Origin: Prinia subflava
Taxonomy: Eukaryota; Chordata; Aves; Passeriformes; Cisticolidae
Reading direction: 5' to 3'
Length of the DNA stretch: 64,000 nucleotides
Assembly (NCBI RefSeq): GCF_021018805.1
Contig: NC_086250.1
Coordinates: 67,095,322-67,159,321 of the forward strand
The notes below the pieces were generated by a model, which ran no database searches, was not told the DNA's origin, and was given only the letters and a program-made list of their open reading frames with translations. This document shows positions 23,472-33,428 of this stretch, piece after piece (the stretch's first letter is position 1; the number at the start of each line of letters is the position of its first letter). The position numbers and the translations under genes are program-made.

Positions 23472-25285
23472 CTGACACTTTCAGGTTCCATTCAGCCCCC
23501 AGTAAAATAAGCAGCTAAAGCAGGTCTGGTGTCTCAAAGCTTGCAAGTGCCCATTTCCTTCCAGCTATGACAAAAGGAGTCCAAGTGACAAGCTTACATA
23601 AAGGGACCAAAATTAGGAGAGGTAAATGCCACTTCAGGTGAGTCCTACAACTGGGGCAGGGTGTTGTATGAATAGATAGGAATTACAGGGAGAGACCCCA
23701 AGATTCCAAGACAGAAGGTCCAGAGAGTCAAACTTTTCACATTTCTCCATATGCCAAAAAAATACACACAAAACACAACCTAGCTGGATTTGTATTTTGC
23801 CAATGTTAGCAGTTCCTCTTTCAGTTTGATGCAGAGTTTTTTTCTCACTTGGAGAAAAGTCATTATTATTGAATGCCTGCAAAACCTCAGCTACAAAACA
23901 TGATTTGCCTGAGAAGCTATTAACCAAGTCTGGCAAAACTTAAAAAAAAAAGCCTTGTAACATCTCTCAGGGGTCTTCTGCTTCCCTCCTTTCTTTAGGG
24001 ACATGTTGGTCTCTCTGCCATTCATGTGGCCTTCTCTGGGGCAACACAACTCTCTCTCCTTCCCTTACACAGACACATATGCTTTCCCACAATATATTAA
24101 GATTAATCAAAGCAGTGTAACAAGGATGAAGTTTTAAAAGAGAGAAAATTGCACAGAACAAAGAAGCATTTATCTTCACAGTGTTTGACATAGTCCATAT
24201 GTCACACATCCTGTTTAAGGCTTACATCGAGCTCAAGGCTGAGTACCTTCCATGCCGTGCTGAGCAAACCCCTATTTCTTCAGGAATTGAAGCAAATCAG
24301 CAGTGCTAAGCACTCCACTGGAATAGCCTGCTCACATTTTAAGATTTGATACTGAGATGTACCGAGTATTCACACATTCCTTGCAGTCACCAGGATTTCC
24401 AAAGGCTTTAGACCAGACCCCCAGTAGAAATATTGCATAGTCATCCCCCAGCTAAGAGCATGCCTGCTCTTGTGTGCATCACACCCTGCCTCTGCTGCTC
24501 AGCCTCCATGTGGGAATGTGCTATTGTTGCCAAATATCTCCTCCTTTGTTTATATTAGCCCTGGAAGTCAGAGGTGGCCTCTTCAATCCCTCCGTGATGT
24601 TTACAGGGGCGTGTCTCCAGGGCAATGGGGTCAGGCGAGTTCCCTCCCTAATTAATTGCTGTCTCTCTGAGTTATGTGGGAAAAGAGCCGACCTGCCAGC
24701 ACACTAAAACCCAAGGGAAATGTTCTTCCATCTAGCAGAGGCCCTTCTTATCTGCTGCTGCTCTTCTGGACAGGGTTTTCCAGGAGCCCATCTGCCCGAG
24801 CCACTTTCCCCAACCAGGACCACAGAAAGGTCAGAGGATGAAGAGGAGAACTGCAGGTGGGATGGAGGCTGCTCTGGGAGAGTCTGCCTGGTGGCAGGAG
24901 GGGAAGAGGAAGGGTGAAGGTTGCTCTGTCCTCTTTCCTGAAGGTATTTCCTGGGTTGTCTGTATCTCTGCCATGATTTTCAGTAGAGGCTGTGCCAAGA
25001 ACTTGCTGGCCTGGTGACACAGCAGCTGCTGGGTCTAAGTGCTTGGCTAGGTGCAGGCTCGGCAGGTGACATCCTGGGCTCCTCACTGTGCTCTGCCAGC
25101 CATTCCCCATCAACACCCAAGCTGAGGTACACAAAGCAGCTGATGAGCAGCCAGGCAGACACTTATGCTGGGATGCCAGTGAATGAGGACATTCAGGACC
25201 ATCTGACATGACATTCTGTGTCAACCTACAGCAAAGTGCCTCAGATACGAACTTCTCTGAGTCCAGAAGGGCTCGGTTCTGGGGT

Positions 25286-25310
25286 TCTGATTAGGCTTAT
25301 GCTAATCAGA
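25286..25310. repeat. Perfect 9-bp inverted repeat with paired CTAATC cores
   Basis: TCTGATTAG and CTAATCAGA are exact reverse complements around a 7-nt spacer. Each arm contains a TAAT-type core, so it could be a head-to-head homeodomain dimer site. The pairing is seen directly; the binding role is inference. Confidence 0.85.
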
Positions 25311-28300
25311 CCCACTGACATGTCTGTGAACTGCACATGATAAAACAACCATGTTGCAGCACGATGTGAATTTGTGACAGGAGCCCAAATTCCCCATGGC
25401 TTTTGTGGGTATAAATGAAGGGCATGCAGTCCAACACCACCTTGATCACTGCATAATCCCCAGCTCTAGATCAGAGTGAAACAAAGCGTGAATCCTGTGT
25501 TCCAATGTGGGGCTGACCTTCATATTCAGCCTGGGTAGTTGCACACAGCAAAGGCACTCCCAGGCACAGCTTGCCCAGGGGAGACAGGGACAGGATGGTG
25601 TGTGTGGCCCCTGATGTGACACAGCCCTGCCACATACAGGGGAAGCCCCCAGGCTTTCTGTGGCTGGGGACCACAAACAGCCTCTCTCTCACCCCTGCAA
25701 GCTGCTGGGTTATTGCCAGCTCTGATGGAAAGGACTCACATGGGAACGGAGCTGCACCCGGTGAGTTTTCCCACATCCCTCCCCAGGCTAGAGTGATCAT
25801 AACATTTCTCTGTAAAACACCATGTAAGAGTGGAAAATTGTTTAGCTTTTTTTAAATCAAAGGCAAGCCGGATTTGCAACGACAACCTCTGCACATCTTT
25901 CACTCCCAACAAGGCAATTTCCTTTGCAGTCTGATTCTGAGTGCAATAAAATGTAAGCTAAGTCACTGTAGGGTTTGCAGCCCCAAAGCTCTGGGGAAGC
26001 TCTGTTCTCCTCATCTTTCCAACAAAATAGCTAAGGAGGATTGCTTACAGTGGGAAATAAGAAATCCCACAAAGATTAATAGGAGCTGCTAAAGAGCTCA
26101 AATAGAAGTGGTTTCCCTATCAGGACTCCAGGGAAGAATTTGGCTTTGCTACTGAGAAACCATAGATATCATCCAGGGTGGAAAATACTGCCAGGAGCTG
26201 CAAATTATCCTTATTTTCCCCTCAGTCTGTTGCCATACTCGTGTCTTCATGGAATACCAAACTTAAGTGGATTTTTCTGTACTAGTGACTTTTCAGTTTT
26301 ACAATGCAATGTCATTGATAGATCTGATGGATATCACTCACTGCATTTCAGTCTGTGCCACTGCTGTCCCTGGTTTCCATTCATTGATCTCTGCTGGGAG
26401 TACCCTGACTTGAAACTTGACTCCTGTGCTGCAAATATAAGACACACTTTGCAGCAGTAAATGGTTCCTCTCTCCTTTTCATTAAAGACCAAAAAAGAAA
26501 TCTAGTCCAAATAGCAAACCATTGGATATACTTTCCTCTGATGCATTGTTACCACAAACCACTGCTCCTGGCAGCCTGCAATTAGTACTGAAAAGCATCC
26601 ACTGCTTTAAAGAGCTCTGTCTTTCAGCAGTTAGTAAATACAGTGTGTCCCTTCTGAGGGTCTGTGGGGACAGGGCCAGGACGTTCCTTTAGAATATTTA
26701 GGGGTTTATTTCCTACTGTGCTGTTCAATTGGAGATTGTCTCTGCAGACAGTGCAGTTAAATGAAGACTCAGTGATGAGCCTGGTCATCTTCATCTGCAT
26801 CTGCAGCCACCTAAAGGGGAAAGGGGGATCTCCAGAGGCAAATTCAGAATTTGATGGGCTGAAGTGCTTATGCCTGCCACAAACACCCAAACTCACCCTC
26901 TGGGAACAAGCAGAAAGACCCTCATGGGAGAAGTTTTACACTACTACCTTTAGGCAATCTATCAAATTAATTCTAGTAGACTGCCCTATACAGTTGCCTA
27001 CCAATATGCTTTGAACAAAAAATATAAAGCAAACATCTCATGCTCCTGGATGGTTTTCACAGTCCTGATGATTGAGGTTTGGCTTCCTGCCTCCAGGTTC
27101 ATACCACTTGGGAAATGAGGAATGAAACAGAAAAAAAGTGTCATAGTGGGTCCAGGTCTTCAGTTTTACATGGAGGGTACCCATAGAGTTGTGCCTGGGG
27201 TGCAGCACAGTGAGGGAGCAAGGAGACAGCCCAGTGGGATATATGGGGATCTTATTGGAATTGGCTCCAGTAACATGAAAATGGATGGATCTCTTCTACT
27301 TTTCATGTGTGCAAGATATTTCCTGTAAAGAAGAATATTTTTATTATTGTTCAGCTGCCTTGAGCAATACAAAGATTTGCATTTCATTGGCAAGACCTAA
27401 AAATCTAAGCAAAACCACTTGAAGTTTTTGGAAATGACTAAATGAATCCCCTTTCCCCTGTGGAGAATATCCGTGTGTGGTGTTTCATGCTGGTACCACT
27501 GGGCTGTCTGTGCCTGGTCTGGAAGCCGATGACTTACAGACACATCTCCATGTGTGCTGTGGCTCTTTGTCCCCTCTAGTGGATAAATTTCTATCTACAG
27601 AGCTATTTTTTCCATGAGCTGGACCTGCAGGGAGGAGAACATGCTTGCAGGAATACGAGAGTTCCTGGGGAAGGGGGCTGGTGTGGGCAGGAGCCACACC
27701 CAGGGCTTTGGATCGGGTGAACAGGGACACCTTTGGTACTCTGCTCTTGTATGAAACGCTCACCCTCAAGGTCCTGACTCAGCTCCTACTCAGGAAAAGC
27801 TCCCAGCAAGGCTAATTGCTACCACCTTTGCCCTCTTTCTCCAGCAGTCAGTCCCCGGGGGCTCTGCTGATGCAGGCAAAGGTTCCCTGTGGGAAATGCC
27901 AACATCTTCATGCTTGAAAAAAGACGTGGGGTGGCTGTGAGATAGCAGGAGGGGCACTAACCATCATAAAAAAAACCCTGCAAGAAGCAAAGACCCTAAC
28001 TGTACACCTATTGCACATAAAGAACATATACAAGTCAGTCATGCTTAAGATATTTCCATCTTTTCCTGTCTCTTTCGCTCTCTTTGGCAAGAGACATATG
28101 GAACTCATTACCAACAAAGGCCAATTGTTTTAATATTTAGAGTTTCCCACATCAAGCTGCAGGTTTTTTTCCTTTGACTGGTTTTAATGCGTGTGCATAT
28201 GGTGAGCAGATAGAGTTTCTCATTTTTTATTTGAAATGGTTGCTTTAATGTCATGTCCCTAACACCTTCATCCCAGCTTTTGGACTTGGATCAAAACAAA

Positions 28301-28734
28301 GTATTTTTAGTTTTGCATTAAAATGAGAACAATACATGGAGCAAGGGATTGGCTTTCCAACTCAGCAGATTTTTGCTCTCCCAGCTAGACTGCTTCAAGC
28401 AAAAGGACATGGGCCAACATCTTTTCCATTTTACGGGGCAAATTCAGAGTACCACTAAGGAATTGCTGGGTTGACAAGCTCCCACTTTGCACACATTAAC
28501 TCTAAATTACATTTGGACCAATACCTCTAACAGAGTATGGAAATGAACACAACATCCAAAACACTTTCCTATAAAAACACAGGATTATACCTGGCTGCTT
28601 TAGGACAACTCCTGGTTTGTATAGAAAAGCTTTGGGAAGGGGAAGTATTATTCCCCTTTCCAAAGCATGTGTGTACAATTTAGAGTGTAAATAAAGTTTT
28701 AAACTCTCCTTCCAGAGAAAGAAAATACTATCAT

Positions 28735-28820
28735 CTAAAGTGGTTGTACAAGAGAGGAAACCACTCTAAAGTGGTTGTACAAGAGAGGAAACCACTCTAA
28801 AGTGGTTGTACAAGAGAGGA
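28735..28820. repeat. 31-bp tandem repeat, about 2.8 copies, each with a hairpin
   Basis: The unit starts CTAAAGTGGTTGTACAAGAG and repeats with a 31-bp period from 28735, 28766 and 28797, identical where the copies overlap. The third copy runs into a poly-A/GAA tract. Each complete unit has arms AGTGGTT and AACCACT, exact reverse complements, so it can fold into a 7-bp stem. The lack of divergence suggests recent duplication or an assembly artefact beside the homopolymer. Confidence 0.93.
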
Positions 28821-28872
28821 AAAAAAAAAAAAAAGAAGAAGAAGAAAAAAAAAAAAAAAAAAAAAAAAAAAG
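28821..28872. repeat. Poly-A / (GAA)n purine tract
   Basis: About 50 bp of A interrupted by four GAA/AGA units. It is a pure purine run on the plus strand, capable of triplex (H-DNA) formation. On the opposite strand it produces artificial poly-Phe/Ser frames. Confidence 0.95.
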
Positions 28873-29678
28873 AGTAGACATTGAGAATGACTTTATGAAG
28901 TAACACTTCACAATTACAGACTGTAACATAATCATTTTTGTAAGTGAGTAAGCACACATAGAAGCTGCAGGCATCCCCAGTCAGGCTGTCAGTGCTGTGG
29001 GTGTGTACAGAGGTGGGTGTGAGTGGTACTGCCTGTCCTCTGTCCCCATCCATGTGCTGCTCTGTGCCATTCACACCCTGCATCCTGAGCACTCAGCTCA
29101 GCTGAGAGCCCAGAGGAGCTGCCCGAGCCCTCTGCTCTGGCTCTGTGCCTTCCAGCATCTAGGAGAGAGGAATATCTGAACCCAGGAATTAACAATAATC
29201 TCTGCACCAGATGGTGATACACCAGATATTCTTTTTAAGGTGAACATGTGATCTACTGTACAGCAAACCAGAGGGGTCTGCAGTCACATGGCAAAACGTA
29301 TAATAACTCAGATAGAGCTTTGATTAGACAACTGACCTGGTTACCATCTGTAGCAATGAGAAGTGGGCTTGACGTTTTTGGAACATTCTCCCCAGAAGCT
29401 CAATTCTTCCACCTCTATGGCACAGCAATCCTGCTGAGCAAACTACACCGAGAAACAGAAGGAAGCTAAAGATACTCTGCTTGAAGCATGCTGTTAAGGT
29501 TACAAGGCTTGGAGTTTCCTTTTTTTAATTTTTTTTTCCCGTTTCCCCCCTCCTTCTTTCAAACAAGCCACATCTTGACTCATATGGTCTGATGTGAAAA
29601 CCCACTCAGCTATTTGATAGTTGGGAAATCTAGATGAGACTGTGAGTTGTTTCTAGGGGAGGCTGTGTGTGCTGTGAA

Positions 29679-29707
29679 CTCTCTCTCTCTCTCACACACA
29701 CACACAC
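29679..29707. repeat. (CT)n(CA)n compound dinucleotide microsatellite
   Basis: Seven CT units pass directly into CA units. Compound CT/CA arrays are common in vertebrate genomes and usually polymorphic. It ends 16 bp before the ATG of the exon candidate at 29724. Confidence 0.95.
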
Positions 29708-29723
29708 GAGTTAGCTCTGCACT

Positions 29724-29816
29724 ATGGTAGTACAGACAGCTGTGACTCCGGGTAGGACCCGAAGACTTTTATTGAAAATACCATATGGATCACTGAGGAG
29801 ACGCAGTGTGGAAAGG
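29724..29816 (+). other. Candidate short first coding exon (31 codons)
   Basis: An ATG in strong Kozak context (A at -3, G at +4) opens a 31-codon frame starting MVVQTAVTPGRTRRLLLKIP and rich in Arg. It ends exactly at codon phase 0 on a good splice donor (GAAAGG then GTAAGC at 29817). If unspliced, the frame runs to a stop at 29895-29897, 57 residues in all. A CT/CA microsatellite lies just upstream, a frequent promoter-proximal feature. I do not recognise the peptide and see no core promoter. Chance remains the most likely explanation, but this is the best-formed ATG-to-donor pair I found. Confidence 0.15.
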
Positions 29817-30207
29817 GTAAGCCATGATTTCTTTGTCCTGAATGCATGCCCAGAGCATGAGGAGGGTACATTTGATAACAGTTGTCTGCCCTGTTAGTAG
29901 TGAGAACTAATAGGGATTATGTCATGGTGTGAAGAAATTACTACTGCTGTGTGCCACGGCAGGAATTACTGTTGGTGGGACCTGTGTGCTGATGAATGGG
30001 AATTAATACTTGTCAGAGGCTGTGTGGTAACTTAGAGTGGACACTGGTGCCAGAGGGAACTGTAAGATAACATACAACAAATGTAACTAGTTAAAGACTC
30101 TGTGGCAATGGTTGGGGGTAATAATTTCTGAAAAAAAAATAGTTTCAAATATTCAGTACTCACTGAAAGAGCATGATGGCATATGGCAGCACTGTAGCAG
30201 TGGGGAG

Positions 30208-30268
30208 TAAATAATAACAATAACAATGGCATTGACAATGACAATAACAATAATAATAATAATAATAG
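30208..30268. repeat. (AAT)n/(AAC)n trinucleotide microsatellite
   Basis: About 60 bp of AAT and AAC units with a short interruption (GGCATTGAC) near 30228-30236. The last part is pure AAT. It accounts for the Ile/Val-rich segment of overlapping minus-strand frames. Confidence 0.93.
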
Positions 30269-31784
30269 CCAAATAATGAACACCAGAGGAACGCTCAGGG
30301 TGCTGTGGAAGCGCTCTGTGTAAATGAGCAGAGATGCAGATGCCCACCAGTGTCTGTCCCAGCTGAGATATTCAGCAAGCACTGGTGGCAGTGAGGGCTC
30401 TGCAGTGCACAGAGTGTCTCTAATGACTGAAGTGACACCACAGGGCTGTCCCTGGACAGCCAAGGCAATGCTGCTGCTTTCATGCTGCAGCAGGAATAGC
30501 AGGGGACCCGGGAAAACTGAAATAGTGTCATTAATTACTCGGAGGCACATCACCTAGCAGCAGTGCCCAGGGAACCACGAGGTCCTGGCACTCTGAAGAT
30601 TGATGGGCTGGCAAAGAAGCAGCAGCTGGGACAGGGGGCTGAGCTCAGAGCATGCTGGACACCCACAGAGCACACACTGAGTGCACATCTGGCACTCACC
30701 AGGTGCTTCCAGGCTGCCTTTGCCCGCTGTGCTGCCTGTGACAGAGCTGGCAGGGGCAGCATAGCCCCCCAGGGGACAGGGACACCTTGCACACACACAG
30801 CCCAGCTCATCACTACTGATAGCCCCCAAAACTGTGGAACAGGCACCCTCTGCTCATTCCTGCCCACAGGGGTTTGGGCTGAGTGCCCCATGGGTGGGTA
30901 AGGGGTGCTGCACTCCCTGGTGGCAAGTGTAGAAGCTCTACAAGCCCAGAGTGGCTCAGAGTTGGTCCTTTCACCCAGGACAGAAGAAAGCTTTTCCTTG
31001 GGGCATCTGTCTTGCTGAAAAGCAGTCTGGCTGCAGCTGCAGCCACCTGTGAGTTTACTTCAAGTCTGTTGCACTCAAAAAAAAATCTGCTTTTGTACAT
31101 TTCAAACCAATTTTTTCTGCATTTTTTCTTTCAAAAAGAGTGTAATTTCATTTAGACAAATTCCTTCTTTTTTTTAAGGAATACGGGAAAAATCTCAAAA
31201 ATTAAAAGCTGTTTGGAAAATGTTTTGGTTAAACACAAAGCCTTTTTATTGTTTGTTTTTCTTTCCCTTCAATTTGGCAGAAGAGAAAGCAGAATAACTT
31301 TGTGTCAACCTGAAAAATATTTCCTTTGCCTTTCCAGTCCGTCAAGCAAAGCAAAGATAATCAATTATTCACACAGCTTTGGTCTGCTATTGTTTGATTG
31401 TGGCTCGTTGCTTTGGAGAGCATTCAGAAATGTCCCTCCCGGTAAATTTGGGCTTTGTGTTTCAAGATGCTTCTTCTGAGGGGGCCCAGGGCAGGCAGCC
31501 TTAACCTGCCTTGGGTCAGGTTTTATTTTGCTCCTGTTCCCTGCCTGGCGCTGCTGCCAGGGTTGGCCTCTGGTGGCTTGCAGCTGCTCCCAGAGTGTGG
31601 TGTCCCCTTCCACGGTGGCTTCCCGCAAGGTGGCAGATGATTTTTCACCCGGAGTGAGCTCTCAGCTGCTTCAGGGCCACCGTCCTCTGCTGCTGATGGC
31701 CACAGGGGGTCCCTCCCTGTCTGGAGTGGCTGGTGATTTTATGCAGACTGTGCCTGAGGCTGAGTAGTCCAGAGACAAATGGTA

Positions 31785-32060
31785 AAACTGTAGAATGTTT
31801 GGGTTGGAAGGGATCTTAAAGATCATCTCGTTCTGACCCCCCCACTGGGGCAGGATGCCAGACACTGCCTCAGGTTTCTCAGGACTGTGTGCAACCCAGC
31901 CCTGAACACTTCCAGAGATGGGGCATCCACAGCTTCTCTGGGCAACCTGTGCTACTGCCTCACCACTCTCACAGGGAAGAATTGTTTCCTAACATCTAAT
32001 TTAAATCTCTTCTCTTTTAATTTGAAGCCATTCCCACCTTTTCTATCTCTATTTGAGAGA
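31785..32060 (-). mobile_element. CR1 LINE 3' end, truncated
   Basis: The plus strand shows the reverse complement of an avian CR1 3' untranslated region: GTTTGGGTTGGAAGGGATCT near 31797, then GATGGGGCATCCACAGCTTC near 31917, GGGCAACCTGTGCTACTGCC, and a stretch ending in GAAGCCATTCCCACC near 32038. It is 5'-truncated, as most bird CR1 copies are, and holds no coding sequence. It is less diverged than the relics at 1294 and 11385, so it is younger. Confidence 0.95.
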
Positions 32061-33259
32061 CATATAACAGTGCAGAAAATGTGAGACCACTCTTCCATGC
32101 GTGCACATATCCTCTTTGGAAGCATCTTATCCATGCTGACCTGCCTGACAGCAGCTGCCCGAGGCTTTGCTCTGCTCTGGGCATTATTCTGTGTGATGGA
32201 GAGCTGTAAAAACCAGCAGCACTCTCACAGGGGGCTTCCAGGATATAACCCCTTGGCAGGGAGCAGGGCAGAGCATGGAAATACCTCCAGAAGAAGGTGT
32301 TGGAGAATGTTAGTGTTTATATAGGAGGCAAGAGCAGCTGCAGGAGGATGGCCAGCACTGCAGGGGACTTAGCAGTGTGTACAGACTTAACAGCTCCACA
32401 CATAGCCCAAGTGACACTGTCAGGGGGTTGTGTTGTTTTATTTTCACTCAAATCCACAGTTTATTTCTCTCCTTCCCACTTCTTGACCTAAGGTTGGGGT
32501 GGTTTAGACGTCTCAGGCAAATGCTGGAGCCTTGCTTTAAGGATTGCCAGAGAATTTGATGGGATGATTTTTGCAATCACTTCTTTTTTGTTCTGAACCT
32601 CTGTCCTTGCTGCTTTTCTCTCTGCCTCATCAGGCCTCTGGCCCATGAGGTTGTGGTCAGCCTGGCTGAAGGATGCATCATGTTCTCTCTCCCTGGAGCC
32701 CCCTCACCAGCTAGAGCTGGCAGGGCAGATTCTCTGCACTTGGGGTCCTGAAGTCCAAAATCTAAGCTCAGAGTCCATAAAATCCCACTGCAGTAGTGAA
32801 AAAGCCCGAAATACACTTCTGAGTGAGCAGGTTTCACATGCAGAGCCTGAGATGTGAGAGATCTGTGCAATGCATGGCACACACCCACCAGAAAAAGGGC
32901 TTTACAAAGGTGTTCACAAGTCCAAGTGAAAAAGGGCATTGCTAAATATTAGCAGGTACAACACAGAGACCAGCAGACATTCAGCAGAGGCAGAATTAAA
33001 CTTTGTGCCATGGGGCACACCAGCAGCTGGTGTCAGAACTGAGGCATGAGTTGGGTTCATCTAATTCAGTGCTGATGTCCATGAGTTGCTTTCATCCTGA
33101 CCAGCACTTTAGGATTGCAGCAAAGGCAGTCAAAATACTGGGTGGGGGGGTTGCAAAGGAGGTCTCCTGAACACATTTGACAGATTTAATAACTCTAAAC
33201 TGCAGCCAGCTCTACTTTAGCCAGCACATACACCTTGGTTAGAAGAGGATTCATGTCCC
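32061..33259. other. Unique non-coding DNA, no gene seen
   Basis: No supported exon. The frame at 32577-32939 (120 codons, minus) has no domain I know and is opposed by plus-strand frames. A G run (GGTGGGGGGG) lies near 33142. Confidence 0.5.
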
Positions 33260-33428
33260 CACAAAAAAAGAAAACAAAACAAAAACAAAAACAAAAACAA
33301 ACAAAAAAACCCCAAAAAAACCAAAAAAAAAAAAAAAAAAAAAAAAAACCAAAACAAACAAACCAAAAAAAAAAAAAAAAAAAAAAAAAAAACAAAAAAA
33401 AACAAAAAAAAACCAAAAAAAAAAAACA
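33260..33428. repeat. Long A-rich tract with AAAAC and AACC units
   Basis: About 170 bp of A runs broken by C, beginning with AAAAC units and followed by A homopolymers up to about 25 bp. It may be the expanded tail of an old plus-strand retroelement, but I recognise no element just upstream. It generates artificial Lys/Gln and Phe frames. Exact length is uncertain because homopolymers this long are prone to sequencing error. Confidence 0.95.

Larger units (their letters stand above)
21295..28734. other. Unique non-coding DNA, no gene seen
   Basis: No supported exon in about 7.4 kb. The largest frame is 24748-25224 (158 codons, minus), with no domain and opposed by plus-strand frames. The part at 22320-22480 (AT-rich cores followed by a mixed-composition stretch) resembles conserved non-coding DNA, but I cannot test this. 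Two short perfect hairpins and one possible old SINE piece are listed separately. Confidence 0.5.
28873..31784. other. Mostly unique non-coding DNA with microsatellites
   Basis: Holds a CT/CA and an AAT microsatellite and one small exon candidate, listed separately. The largest frame (30032-30553, minus, 173 codons) passes through the AAT repeat, which supplies its Ile/Val-rich part, and is not a convincing gene. There is a T-rich run near 29520-29540. Confidence 0.5.

Noticed and set aside
28735..29092. Poly-Phe membrane-like proteins on the minus strand
   Set aside because: Produced by the poly-A/GAA tract.
30032..30553. 173-codon minus-strand frame with an Ile/Val/Leu stretch resembling a membrane segment
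   Set aside because: The hydrophobic stretch is the translated AAT/AAC microsatellite; no domain elsewhere.
33260..33428. Processed pseudogene tail
   Set aside because: No cDNA-like sequence or target-site duplication is recognisable upstream.
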